From positions 3,353,501 through 3,417,500 of the forward strand of contig NZ_CP071632.1 in the NCBI RefSeq assembly GCF_017357385.1: a stretch of DNA of 64,000 nucleotides. The letters are read 5' to 3'. A program made the translations under genes and the position numbers. The stretch comes from Rhizobium sp. NZLR1. GTDB taxonomy: Bacteria; Pseudomonadota; Alphaproteobacteria; Rhizobiales; Rhizobiaceae. Shown in pieces: positions 1 to 8,667 of this stretch. The first letter of the stretch is position 1. Every line of letters starts with the position of its first letter. The notes beneath the pieces were generated by a model. It did not search any database, had not been told where the DNA came from, and was given only the letters and a program-made list of their open reading frames with translations.

Positions 1-2
1 GC

Positions 3-719
3 GCCGCCTTCCTTCATCTCGGCGCCTTTACCGCGACGATCATGTCGGCCAACGTCTTCATGATCATCATCCCGAACCAGAAGATCGTCGTCGCCGATCT
101 CATCGCCGGGCGGACGCCCGATCCCAAATACGGACAGATCGCCAAGCAGCGTTCGCTGCACAACAACTACCTGACCCTGCCGGTCATCTTCTTCATGCTG
201 TCGAACCACTATCCGCTGGCCTTCGGAACGCAATTCAACTGGGTGATCGCGGCCTTGGTGTTCCTGATGGGCGTCACCATCCGCCATTGGTTCAACACCA
301 CGCATGCCAGGAAGGGCCGGCCGACCTGGACTTGGATCGTCACCGTCATCCTTTTCATCCTGATCATGTGGCTTTCCACAGTGCCGAAACTGCTGACCGG
401 CAAAACGGATGCGGCAGCCGTAGCACCGGCCTTCCAGCAATTCGCCGGTGATCCGCATTTCCCCGCCGTCAAGCAGCTGGTTTCGACGCGCTGCTCGATG
501 TGCCACGCGGCCGAGCCCGTCTATGAGGGCATCGTCCGGCCGCCAAAGGGTGTGGTGCTCGAAAACGACGCAGAAATCGCCGCCCATGCCCGCGAAATCT
601 ATATACAGGCGGGCCGCAGCCATGCCATGCCGCCCGGCAACATCACCGACGTCACGCCGGACGAACGCAAGCTGCTCGTCGCCTGGTTCGAGAGCGCAGT
701 CGAAGGCAAGAAACAATGA
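3..719 (+). CDS. puuD: Urate hydroxylase PuuD, C-terminal part (5' end outside window)
   Basis: Reading frame 3 is open from the first base, so this is the 3' part of a longer gene. The visible part has several hydrophobic segments, then a soluble C-terminal domain with the heme c motif CSMCH (codons near 496-512), as in PuuD, where a membrane domain carries a C-terminal cytochrome c. The family oxidises urate to 5-hydroxyisourate, passing electrons to the respiratory chain. The stop overlaps the guaD start by four bases (ATGA), so the two are translationally coupled. The next steps of urate breakdown are encoded by the minus-strand operon at 9411-12051, which supports the assignment. Confidence 0.85.
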   Translation, partial: AAFLHLGAFTATIMSANVFMIIIPNQKIVVADLIAGRTPDPKYGQIAKQRSLHNNYLTLPVIFFMLSNHYPLAFGTQFNWVIAALVFLMGVTIRHWFNTTHARKGRPTWTWIVTVILFILIMWLSTVPKLLTGKTDAAAVAPAFQQFAGDPHFPAVKQLVSTRCSMCHAAEPVYEGIVRPPKGVVLENDAEIAAHAREIYIQAGRSHAMPPGNITDVTPDERKLLVAWFESAVEGKKQ

Positions 720-2025
720 CGACGACACTCCTGCGCGGCCGCCTGCTTTCCTTCCATCGTGCGCCGCTAAGCCTCGCCGACAGCCAAAGCTATCGCTACG
801 AGGAGGACGGCGGCCTGCTGATCGAAGACGGGCTGATCGCTGCGGTCGGCTCCTATGCCGACGTCAAGGCAAAAGCAGCCGAGGGCACGGCCGAGATCGA
901 CCACCGCCCGCATCTGATCCTGCCCGGCTTCATCGACATGCACCTGCATTTTCCACAGATGCAGGTGATCGCCTCATATGCCGCCAACCTGCTCGAATGG
1001 TTGAACACCTATACCTTCCCTGAGGAATGCCGCTTCGTCGAAAGCGCGCATGCTGAAAGGATCGCCACGCATTTCTACGACGAGCTGATCCGCCATGGCA
1101 CGACGACGGCGGTCGCCTATTGCTCCGTGCACAAGACCTCGGCCGACGCCTTCTTCGCCGAGGCGATGAAGCGCAATATGCGCATGGTCGGCGGCAAGGT
1201 GATGATGGACCGCAATGCCCCCAGGGCCTGCTTGATACGCCCGAGATGGGCTATGACGAGACCCGCCAGGTAATATCGGACTGGCACGGCAAGGGCCGCA
1301 ACCACGTCGCCATCACCCCGCGCTTCGCCATCACCTCGACGCCGGCGCAGATGGAAGCAACCTCAGCCCTTGCCCGCGAATTTCCCGACCTGCACATCCA
1401 GACGCATCTTTCGGAAAACCACGACGAGATCAAATTCACCTGCGAACTCTATCCCGATGCGATTGACTATACCGACATCTATGCCCGTTACGGCCTGCTC
1501 GGGCCGAAAAGCCTCTTCGGCCATGCCATTCACCTGTCCGATCGCGAAGCCGATGTCATGAGCGAAGCGGGGGCCGTTGCCGTCCACTGCCCGACCTCGA
1601 ACCTCTTCCTAGGCTCCGGCCTGTTTCCCCTCAAGGCGCTTGTCCGGCGGGAAAAGCCGGTCCGCATCGGCGTCGCGACCGATATCGGCGGCGGCTCCAG
1701 CTATTCGATGCTGAAGACGATGGACGAGGCCTACAAGATCCAGCAACTGCTCGGCGAACGGCTGAACCCGCTCGAAAGTTACTACCTGATGACCCGCGGC
1801 AATGCCGAAGCCCTGTCCCTAACCGACAGGATCGGCACGCTGGAACCCGGCACCGAAGCCGATCTCGTCGTGCTCGATGCGGCGGCAACACCGGCGATGG
1901 CGCTGAAGTTGGAGGTGGTAAAGACACTGCCCGAGGAACTCTTCCTGCTGCAGACGATGGGCGACGACCGGGCGATTGCCGAGACCTATGTTGCAGGTGT
2001 CGCCCTGAAGGCGGCGCTTCGCTGA
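716..2025 (+). pseudogene. guaD: Guanine deaminase with a one-base frameshift
   Basis: Guanine deaminase converts guanine to xanthine. The N-terminal half has the metal-binding HLH motif (in FIDMHLHF), and the C-terminal half has the conserved THLSE and FGHAIHL motifs and a late TDIGGG motif. The two halves are in different frames. Frame 2 carries GGKVMMDRNAP, then frame 1 continues GLLDTPEMGYDETR. They join if one C is added to the run of five C at 1218-1222, giving a protein of about 436 residues, the usual family length. The defect is therefore either a recent real mutation or a homopolymer sequencing error. The start overlaps the puuD stop. The rest of the gene is undamaged, so I favour error or very recent loss. 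Confidence 0.85.
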
Positions 2026-2131
2026 CACGCCCATTGCCCCGTGCGAAGCTGCCTCACCCGCCCATTTCCCGCAATACTGCTGCGAAACCATGTTACCACC
2101 GACAGCTGGAATCAGATTGAAGGTTCAATTC

Positions 2132-3274
2132 ATGGCCACTCCGCTCACCATCGCCGACCTGAAGAAACTCGCACGGCGCCGTGTGCCGAAGATGTTTTTC
2201 GACTACGCGGATTCGGGCGCCTGGACGGAATCCACATATCAGGCGAATGAGAGCGACTTCAGCCAGATCAAGCTGCGCCAGCGGGTGATGGTCGACATGA
2301 CCGACCGCACGCTGGAAACGACGATGATCGGCCAGAAAGTGTCGATGCCGGTGGCACTCGCCCCAACCGGCCTGACCGGCATGCAGCATGCCAATGGTGA
2401 GATGCTGGCGGCGCGCGCGGCGGAAGAATTCGGCGTTCCCTTCACGCTCTCGACGATGAGCATCTGCTCGATCGAGGACGTTGCGTCGGTGACGACGCGC
2501 CCCTTCTGGTTCCAGCTCTATGTGATGAGGGACAAGGATTTCGTCCTCGACCTCATCAACCGCGCCAAGGCCGCCAAATGCTCGGCGCTGGTGCTGACGG
2601 CGGATCTGCAGATCCTCGGCCAGCGCCACAAGGACCTGCGCAACGGCCTGTCGGCGCCGCCGAGATTCACCCCGAAGCACATCTGGCAGCTGGCGACCCG
2701 GCCCTTCTGGTGCCTGGATATGCTGCAGACCAGGCGCCGCACCTTCGGCAACATCATTGGCCATGCGAAAAATGTCTCCAACATCACCTCGCTGGCCGCA
2801 TGGACGCACGAGCAGTTCGACCCCCGGCTCTCCTGGGCCGATGTCGCCTGGATCAAGGAGCAATGGGGCGGCCCGCTGATCATCAAGGGCGTGCTCGATC
2901 CGGAGGATGCGAAGGCCGCCGCCGACACCGGCGCCGATGCGATCGTCGTTTCCAACCACGGCGGCCGCCAGCTTGACGGCGCCCCCTCCTCGATCAGCAT
3001 GCTGCCGAGGATCGTCGATGCCGTCGGCGACCGCATCGAGATCCATCTCGACGGCGGCATCCGCTCCGGCCAGGACGTGCTGAAGGCGGTGGCACTCGGC
3101 GCCAAGGGCACCTATATCGGCCGCCCCTTCCTTTACGGCCTCGGCGCCATGGGCAAGGAAGGCGTGACGCTGGCGCTCGGCATCATCCGCAAGGAGATGG
3201 ACCTCACCATGGCGCTCTGCGGCCGGCGCGATATCAACGATGTGAATTCGTCGATTATATCGGGGCGGCAGTGA
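2132..3274 (+). CDS. lldD: FMN-dependent L-lactate dehydrogenase / alpha-hydroxy-acid dehydrogenase
   Basis: The 380-residue TIM-barrel flavoenzyme oxidises an L-2-hydroxy acid, most likely L-lactate to pyruvate. The signature with the catalytic histidine is seen as SNHGGRQLDGAPSS (about residues 270-283). It is followed by the FMN-binding stretch HLDGGIRSGQDVLKA and by GRPFLYGL. An ATG at 2090 is in frame, but the one at 2132 gives the family-typical N-terminus (ATPLTIADLKKLARRRVPK), so I use it. Related enzymes oxidise glycolate or mandelate, and the substrate cannot be read from sequence. It stands alone 100 bases after guaD and is convergent with the ynb-like cluster. Confidence 0.85.
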   Translation: MATPLTIADLKKLARRRVPKMFFDYADSGAWTESTYQANESDFSQIKLRQRVMVDMTDRTLETTMIGQKVSMPVALAPTGLTGMQHANGEMLAARAAEEFGVPFTLSTMSICSIEDVASVTTRPFWFQLYVMRDKDFVLDLINRAKAAKCSALVLTADLQILGQRHKDLRNGLSAPPRFTPKHIWQLATRPFWCLDMLQTRRRTFGNIIGHAKNVSNITSLAAWTHEQFDPRLSWADVAWIKEQWGGPLIIKGVLDPEDAKAAADTGADAIVVSNHGGRQLDGAPSSISMLPRIVDAVGDRIEIHLDGGIRSGQDVLKAVALGAKGTYIGRPFLYGLGAMGKEGVTLALGIIRKEMDLTMALCGRRDINDVNSSIISGRQ

Positions 3275-3400
3275 CCTGCTTGAGAAGCCAGCTTAGAAGA
3301 CACGAATCCCGGAATTGCCGTCGCGATTGCTGAGTCATTGAGTACAAGACCTGCCAGACACGTGCCGGAGAGCGTTTGCATCAATCGCCTGCGGTCGTAT

Positions 3401-3841
3401 TCAGCAGAGCGGCTGCCCATCGGTCGCATCGAGCAGAAGGATCGCGAAAATCGCGAGACAGATGGCGAGCGCAAAACGCTGCTGCCAGACGATGCGAAGC
3501 GATCCGGCAATCCGCCTCTCGAGGCCAGGCGGTGTCCTGTCAAGCGTGCGAAGCTGCATGCGGGACAACAGGTCGTCGACGGCTGCAAGACCGGCCGTCT
3601 CGGTGTCGTAGGTCGACGCGAGGCGAAACAACAGCGCATCGAAAAGGAGATGGATCGCCAGCGCAAGAACAATGACGCAGAAAACGAGCATCAAGAGCCA
3701 GCCAAGCGGTGGAGCGAAGCCTCGATATTCCGCGGTGATCGGGCCGACAATCAGTGGCAACAGCGCTGTCAGCCCGCAGAAGATTGAATTGCGGCCGAGA
3801 TTTCGCGCAGCCGCCGAGGCTGTGGCATTCCATTGCGTCAT
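3401..3841 (-). CDS. Small membrane protein at the end of the ynbCD-like operon
   Basis: The protein has 146 residues with hydrophobic segments near residues 20-35, 45-72 and 120-138, and a polar stretch between the second and third. I know no family for it. The start is the ATG at 3841, which overlaps the stop of the upstream phosphatase gene as ATGA and follows a GGAGGG ribosome site. A longer in-frame start at 3895 would lie inside the phosphatase gene. Strict coupling suggests it works with that phosphatase in the membrane. In E. coli the corresponding cluster has a CDP-diglyceride synthase-like gene (ynbB); this protein is far too short to replace it. Confidence 0.7.
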   Translation of the reverse strand: MTQWNATASAAARNLGRNSIFCGLTALLPLIVGPITAEYRGFAPPLGWLLMLVFCVIVLALAIHLLFDALLFRLASTYDTETAGLAAVDDLLSRMQLRTLDRTPPGLERRIAGSLRIVWQQRFALAICLAIFAILLLDATDGQPLC

Positions 3842-5166
3842 TGTAAGCCCTCCGCCACGGAATGGAGACTTTCCACGGGCAGATAAACACGCCACCCCGC
3901 CCGTTCGATCAGCCGCAGCGCTTCAGCTGGATTTTCACACCGTCGGCTGATGAGCAGCCAGCGCACGATGACGCCGGCGCTCCGCTGGAAACCTAACGCA
4001 CAGCAGACGAGGACCGGTCCCCGCTGGCGCGCAACCTCGATAAGGTTCGCCGCAGCTCGGGTCTGGATCTTGTCGAGGCCGGTCAGATCAAGGGTTGGAA
4101 AGCTGGACCAGCCCGCCAGCGTCCCTTTCGGCCGCTGAAGTTCGCCGGTGATGTCGATCACCGTGGCAAAACGGTTGGCCTCGTGGCAACGCGGAAAACG
4201 ACCAAGATGGACACCATCAGCGATCGCCACGGATGCCGGCATTCTGCGGGTCCAGAGCCAAACGTTGATGACAGCGCCGAGCCGGTAGGGCGCCAGTAGC
4301 CAGCGGCTGGCAAGCGTGGCCCGGCCATCGACGCGTTTCTGGAATATCTGCGGGCCGGCGCCGAAATATCCGACTGCGACGATCGCCAGCGCAACAGCCG
4401 GCCAGAGCAACAGAAGCGCTGCGGCCGATAGAGGAGTGCAGAGCGCTCCAAGGCCGAGAAATGCGACGGCACCGCACAGATAATAGATGCCGAGACGGCG
4501 CGACCTTGGGTCGCCGCTCATCGCAAAGTTCGCGAGAGGCGAACCGGCATCGCGCGGGAAAAGCCAGGCGGCAAACAAACCGAGCAGCATGCCGGTCGGT
4601 ATGTCCATGATCTGATGCTGCCACGTCGTCAGCACGGAGGCTCCAATCAGGAAGCACCAGAAGTGCCAGATAAGCCGTGCCTTCCGTGGCAGCCGGCCGC
4701 GCAGATGATCCCAGATCACCATCAGGAGCGCGATATGCAGCGACGGCGCCTGGTTGAACGGCTTATCGAAGCCACCGAGGACGGCGAACATGAAACCAGG
4801 CAGGCCGCTCGTTGCCGGCCGCACGAAGATCGCTTCGAGCGGAAACACGACGAAGCAGGCGACGGCTACTATCTGGATCGTCAGATAACGTCTCGCGAGC
4901 ATATCCACATCGCGCGGCGTCGTGTTGATGAACAGGCAGAGTGCATAGAACAGATTGATCGACCAATATGGAATGATGGTCCATCCGAGGAACGGAATGG
5001 CGCTTTCCCATGCGAAGGCGACGTTTGGCACATGAGCGCGTTGCGATGCCAGCCAATTGGCGCCGCCATAGCTCAGATAGAAGAACGGCGCCAGGAAGAC
5101 GAGCCAGAGCGCCGCCCGCTTCGGGACCGGTGCTGCCCGGGAAAAAGTAGAACGTGCCTTGTCCAC
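3838..5166 (-). CDS. PAP2-type membrane phosphatase fused to a dual-specificity phosphatase (YnbD-like)
   Basis: The protein has 442 residues and two parts. The N-terminal half is polytopic and carries PAP2 motifs: APSLHIAL around residue 144 and a later HQIMDIPTG, matching the H and H-x3-D pattern of lipid phosphatases. The C-terminal 120 residues look like a dual-specificity phosphatase with the C-x5-R loop CALGFQRS (C389, R395); the usual preceding His is Cys. The same fusion and length are known for E. coli YnbD. It starts with GTG after a GAGGG ribosome site, nine bases after the stop of the hydrolase-methyltransferase gene. The likely role is dephosphorylation of a lipid head group or lipid phosphate. 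Confidence 0.75.
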   Translation of the reverse strand: MDKARSTFSRAAPVPKRAALWLVFLAPFFYLSYGGANWLASQRAHVPNVAFAWESAIPFLGWTIIPYWSINLFYALCLFINTTPRDVDMLARRYLTIQIVAVACFVVFPLEAIFVRPATSGLPGFMFAVLGGFDKPFNQAPSLHIALLMVIWDHLRGRLPRKARLIWHFWCFLIGASVLTTWQHQIMDIPTGMLLGLFAAWLFPRDAGSPLANFAMSGDPRSRRLGIYYLCGAVAFLGLGALCTPLSAAALLLLWPAVALAIVAVGYFGAGPQIFQKRVDGRATLASRWLLAPYRLGAVINVWLWTRRMPASVAIADGVHLGRFPRCHEANRFATVIDITGELQRPKGTLAGWSSFPTLDLTGLDKIQTRAAANLIEVARQRGPVLVCCALGFQRSAGVIVRWLLISRRCENPAEALRLIERAGWRVYLPVESLHSVAEGLQ

Positions 5167-5175
5167 GGTTTGCCC

Positions 5176-6912
5176 TCAGACTCTCTCGGCCAGCGAGACG
5201 GTGAAAATGCCCCACTGATCGATGCGCTGTTCGATCTTGCGGAAACCGGCTGCGGCGACCAGCTGGTCCATTTCCTCTTGCGTCCGCCGCCGCATCACCC
5301 ACGCCTCGCCGCCGCGGTGGGAGGTCAATGCGCGGGCGATCATCTCCAGTTGTGGATGCCATGGCTGGTTGGTGTAGACAAGCAGACCACCGGGCCGCAT
5401 CGCCCGGGCGATCCCGTTGAGCGATGCGGCGATCATCGCATTGTCGGAAAACAGCTCGTAAAGGCCGGAGACGATCGCGAGATCCGGGGCCGGCGTGATT
5501 GCAGCCAGCCCCTCGCCGTCAAAGGCATCCTGCTGGCGGAAGCTCACGAAATCACTCAGTCCCCGCGCGGCAATGCTGTTGCGGCCGGCATCGACGTTGA
5601 TGGAGGAATAGTCCTGCAACCGCGCACTATCGGGACGCACGGCAGCCGTCTCGATCGCATCAAGGACATAACGGCCGTGCCCGGCCGCGATGTCGAGCAT
5701 ATGGGTGCTGCGGCCGGCTGCTTTCAGGCGCTGCAGCGCGCGGTCGATCAGGTCCTGCAAGTGCAGTTTGCGCTGCCTGATGCCGCGCCAGCCGATCGCC
5801 TCGAGGAACACCTTGTCGATCAAACGCCCGCCGGGACCGAGCCCGCGCGGCATGTTCTCGTAGACGTAATCGAGCGTCGAGCCGGAATCAAAACCGGTCT
5901 TGACCCCCGTCTTTATGCCTTCGGACACCAGGGCGCCAGTCTTGATGTTGAGGCGGCTGAGCGCCCAGTAGATGCCGCGTGGGGATGTGGCGTCCAACGG
6001 GCTCGCGAGCCGGTCGGCCTCGTCCTTTGTATAGCCCTGGATATGGGCGCTGCGAAGGTCGGCAGGCGCCCGGGGCTCGGCAAAACGCGCGCCGATAAAA
6101 CGGCGAACCTCGGCCAGGGCAATCGCGCGGTCCTTTTCGCCAAGCGTGTCATGGTAGAAGCCGGCAAGCACATGCCGTTCCTTGATACGGCTGCCGAGGT
6201 TTTCGTAAAACCGGTGCTGCGGGGCGTGTCGCACCACCCAGTCGCTGCCGGAGATCAGCAGTTGGGTCGGGACGGTGATGGCGCGGGCGTCACCGACGAC
6301 GCGGGCGGCCGCCTCATAGAGCTGCAACAGGATGTTGGAGGCAATTGGCCGGGTGATCAATGGGTCGGATTCGTACGAGGCGATGCGCTCGGGGTCATGC
6401 GTCAGGAACCTCGCCTTGACATAGGAATTGACGAAGAATGTCCCCTTAAGCTTTTCCCAGAGCGCAATGCCTTCTTTGGCAAAAGGCACGTAGAGCTTGA
6501 CGCTGAAGGCCGGCGAGGCAAGCACGAGCGCACGGATCGGTGGCGCATAGTCGTGCACCCAGGTGGTAGCGAGAACCGCGCCGACGCTCTGCGCAATGAC
6601 GGCGATGTCTTCGACGGCAGTGCCGCTTGTCCCGCTGACATGGCGGACGAAGCAATCGAGATCATGCGCCGAGGCAGCAAAGGATGGCGAATAGCCGCGC
6701 TCTCCCGGTGAACGCCCGTGGCCGCGTGCGTCCCAGGCGTAGAAGGAAAAATCATCGAGGCCGAGCTCGGTGGCGAGATGGGCGACACGGCCGCTATGCT
6801 CGTGGCCGCGATGGAGAAGAATGATTACGCCCTTCGGTGCAGCCCCCGTCGCAGGCCACGCCCGATAAAAAAGCCGTATGCCATCATGCGATGCGAATTC
6901 GGATTCATGCAT
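5176..6912 (-). CDS. Bifunctional alpha/beta hydrolase - SAM methyltransferase (YnbC-like)
   Basis: The N-terminal 300 residues are a lysophospholipase-like alpha/beta hydrolase: LLHRGHEHSGR oxyanion region, DARGHGRSPGERG, and the nucleophile elbow AQSVGA with Ser. The C-terminal 230 residues are a class I methyltransferase with motif I DIAAGHGRYVLDA. This two-domain layout is that of E. coli YnbC (about 585 residues). The frame stays open up to an ATG at 7026 (616 residues). I use the ATG at 6912 (578 residues) because homology-like sequence starts there; neither start has a good ribosome site. It heads an operon with the YnbD-like phosphatase and faces the ynbA-like gene, so a role in remodelling a phospholipid or lipid-linked product is likely. 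Confidence 0.75.
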   Translation of the reverse strand: MHESEFASHDGIRLFYRAWPATGAAPKGVIILLHRGHEHSGRVAHLATELGLDDFSFYAWDARGHGRSPGERGYSPSFAASAHDLDCFVRHVSGTSGTAVEDIAVIAQSVGAVLATTWVHDYAPPIRALVLASPAFSVKLYVPFAKEGIALWEKLKGTFFVNSYVKARFLTHDPERIASYESDPLITRPIASNILLQLYEAAARVVGDARAITVPTQLLISGSDWVVRHAPQHRFYENLGSRIKERHVLAGFYHDTLGEKDRAIALAEVRRFIGARFAEPRAPADLRSAHIQGYTKDEADRLASPLDATSPRGIYWALSRLNIKTGALVSEGIKTGVKTGFDSGSTLDYVYENMPRGLGPGGRLIDKVFLEAIGWRGIRQRKLHLQDLIDRALQRLKAAGRSTHMLDIAAGHGRYVLDAIETAAVRPDSARLQDYSSINVDAGRNSIAARGLSDFVSFRQQDAFDGEGLAAITPAPDLAIVSGLYELFSDNAMIAASLNGIARAMRPGGLLVYTNQPWHPQLEMIARALTSHRGGEAWVMRRRTQEEMDQLVAAAGFRKIEQRIDQWGIFTVSLAERV

Positions 6913-7161
6913 TGGTCTGGCCGTCGAGGACGGTTGCCCGCTATCGGCAGTTTGCAGCACGGTCTTCTCCAATTCTGATTGGTGGGTGGATTGCAACCAC
7001 TGGCGGGAACAGTGATTTGTCTTCATTGCAAAAGTCTAGTCGCAAATGTAAGCCCTTTGCGAGAACCGATATGAAGTGTGGCCTTCCTCAAAAATACAAC
7101 GATCTGCACCGCCAAAGCCGGGATAGACCTTTCCGATGCCACGAAATTCCACTGAGGTAGC

Positions 7162-7773
7162 ATGTCTGTCTATCAATTGAAGTCCCGATTTCAGAATATT
7201 CTTCGCCCTCTGGTGCGCTCCCTCGCCGCGCGAGGCGTCACCGCCAATCAGGTGACTTCAGTTGCCGCCGCCGTCTCGGTTGCATTGGGCGTTTTTCTGA
7301 GCGTTGTTCCGCTTCCGCATTGGTTCCTGCTGGTGCCCGTATGGTTTCTCCTGCGCATGGGCCTCAACGCCATCGACGGCATGCTCGCGCGCGAACATGG
7401 GCAGAAGAGCATTTTAGGCGCGTATCTGAACGAGATCGGTGATGTCGTGTCGGATACCGCCTTGTATTTGCCGTTTGCGCTCATCGATCCGAACGGCTTG
7501 GTGCCGGCGATGGCCGTCATATTCCTCTCGGCGCTGACGGAATTTACCGGCGTTCTGGGTCAAACGGTCGGGGCAAACCGGCGTTACGACGGGCCGCTGG
7601 GCAAGAGCGACCGCGCGGTGCTTTTTGGCGCGCTCGGCACCTTCGTCGCGGTTGGTGGTACGTTTGCAGCATGGACTTCGTGGCTTTGGGCGGTGGTGGC
7701 TCTACTTCTCATATGGACCATCATCAACCGTATCAACGCCGGTATTCGCGAGGCGCACACGGCCGCCCGATAG
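7162..7773 (+). CDS. CDP-alcohol phosphatidyltransferase family protein (YnbA-like)
   Basis: The 203-residue polytopic membrane protein belongs to the family that moves a phosphatidyl group from CDP-diacylglycerol to an alcohol. The motif D-x2-D-G-x2-A-R-x8-G-x3-D-x3-D is present, but the first and third Asp are Asn: N69, D72, G73, A76, R77, G86, N90, D94. From memory the E. coli YnbA protein has the same Asn residues (ALNALDG and LNETGD), so this is a trait of the subfamily. The first Asp and third Asp normally bind metal. The start follows GAGGT by five bases. It is divergent from the YnbC/YnbD-like genes across 249 bases, and together they form a probable lipid-synthesis cluster. Confidence 0.8.
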   Translation: MSVYQLKSRFQNILRPLVRSLAARGVTANQVTSVAAAVSVALGVFLSVVPLPHWFLLVPVWFLLRMGLNAIDGMLAREHGQKSILGAYLNEIGDVVSDTALYLPFALIDPNGLVPAMAVIFLSALTEFTGVLGQTVGANRRYDGPLGKSDRAVLFGALGTFVAVGGTFAAWTSWLWAVVALLLIWTIINRINAGIREAHTAAR

Positions 7774-8056
7774 GGAGCGGAGCCGATCTGTCGCCTATGC
7801 TTCCATCGGCAAATGTGATCCGACAATCGACGCTGCCTCCGTCCTCCTAACGGTATGTTAAGCTTATACCGCTCCCCATGATTAGTGCTCATCTGCCCAC
7901 TTCAGGCTGCGGGTCCAGTAGCTTCAGAAAGCCGTCGGCGGCTCTCGACCGCGAGCGGCGGCGGGTCCGCTTTGCGCACACGCCTAAGACGGCCCGCGCC
8001 GGTTCCATTGGGATGGGAGGCCCGGAACTTGTCAGCCGGGCGGCGGCCGAGTCTTT

Positions 8057-8196
8057 TCAGGCGGGAATCAGGCCGTGCCGCAGCATGATCTCTGTAAGCC
8101 GCGCCGGATCAGGCTCGCCAGGACCGCTCACAGCCTTCGCGATTTCCTCGAAATAGGCGCGGCCAATCGAACCTGGGTTCAACACGATTAGGGCGC
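8057..8196 (-). pseudogene. C-terminal remnant of a cupin-like protein
   Basis: Reading the minus strand up to a TGA at 8057-8059 gives a coherent protein end: ALIVLNPGSIGRAYFEEIAK, then GPGEPDPARLTEIMLRHGLIPA. This resembles the C-terminus of cupin-domain proteins, with a last core strand followed by an F-E-E helix. Upstream of about 8196 the frame loses protein-like character and there is no start, so only the last 45 or so residues remain. It is too short to be an intact gene. The family call rests on pattern memory alone. Confidence 0.4.
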
Positions 8197-8226
8197 GCGG
8201 CCTCGCTGTGCAGATTTTCGGCGTGA

Positions 8227-8646
8227 TGGGCGGCGCTCGATGACACGATAGTCGCCTATCGCAGGATGATCGACATCCTGATCGAGCTCGCCGAGGCGGT
8301 CAAGCCGATCGAGAAAATCTCTGACATCAGGATCTTCGACACCGGCGGCATGCTGGGCCGCGGGGGCGCGAACGGCGAAAGCGGCATCGGCCTCGGCGAA
8401 GGCTTGGCCGGCCAGCTCCTCTCCTATCAGGCAAACAAGCCGATCCTCGACAAATTGCTGAAAGAGGCCGGCTTCGACGGCGACAACGCCATCTCATCCC
8501 TCCTTGGAAATCTCGATGGCGCGAAACCGGCAAAGCTGGTTCCGGCTCCGGTAAAGCCGGCAATACCGGCCGCGCCTCCGGTAGCGCCGGCAGCGGCCGC
8601 AGCCCCGGCAAAGACGATCGCCCCTGCGGCGCCGAAGAAGGAATGA
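8227..8646 (+). pseudogene. C-terminal remnant of a flotillin-like protein
   Basis: The frame is open from just after a TGA at 8224 and gives LDDTIVAYRRMIDILIELAEAVKPIEKISDIRIFDTGGM. This is followed by a Gly-rich segment, then PILDKLLKEAGFDGDNAISS, and an Ala/Pro-rich tail to 8646. The phrase on being positioned near KPIEKISDIRI and the C-terminal helix resemble the end of rhizobial flotillin (YqiK-type) proteins, which are about 550 residues long. The coiled-coil and SPFH parts are missing. An ATG at 8266 could start a 126-residue product, but there is no good ribosome site. It abuts the cupin remnant on the other strand, so both look like the edges of a deletion. Confidence 0.45.
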
Positions 8647-8667
8647 TCGCGTGCAGGCGGGTCTGGG

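Noticed and set aside
4615..6711. A 698-residue plus-strand open frame
   Set aside because: It is antisense to the YnbC/YnbD-like genes, whose motifs are clear. GC-rich third positions create long antisense frames here.
7878..8156. A 92-residue plus-strand frame after the ynbA-like gene
   Set aside because: It has no ribosome site, and its second half is the reverse of the cupin remnant.
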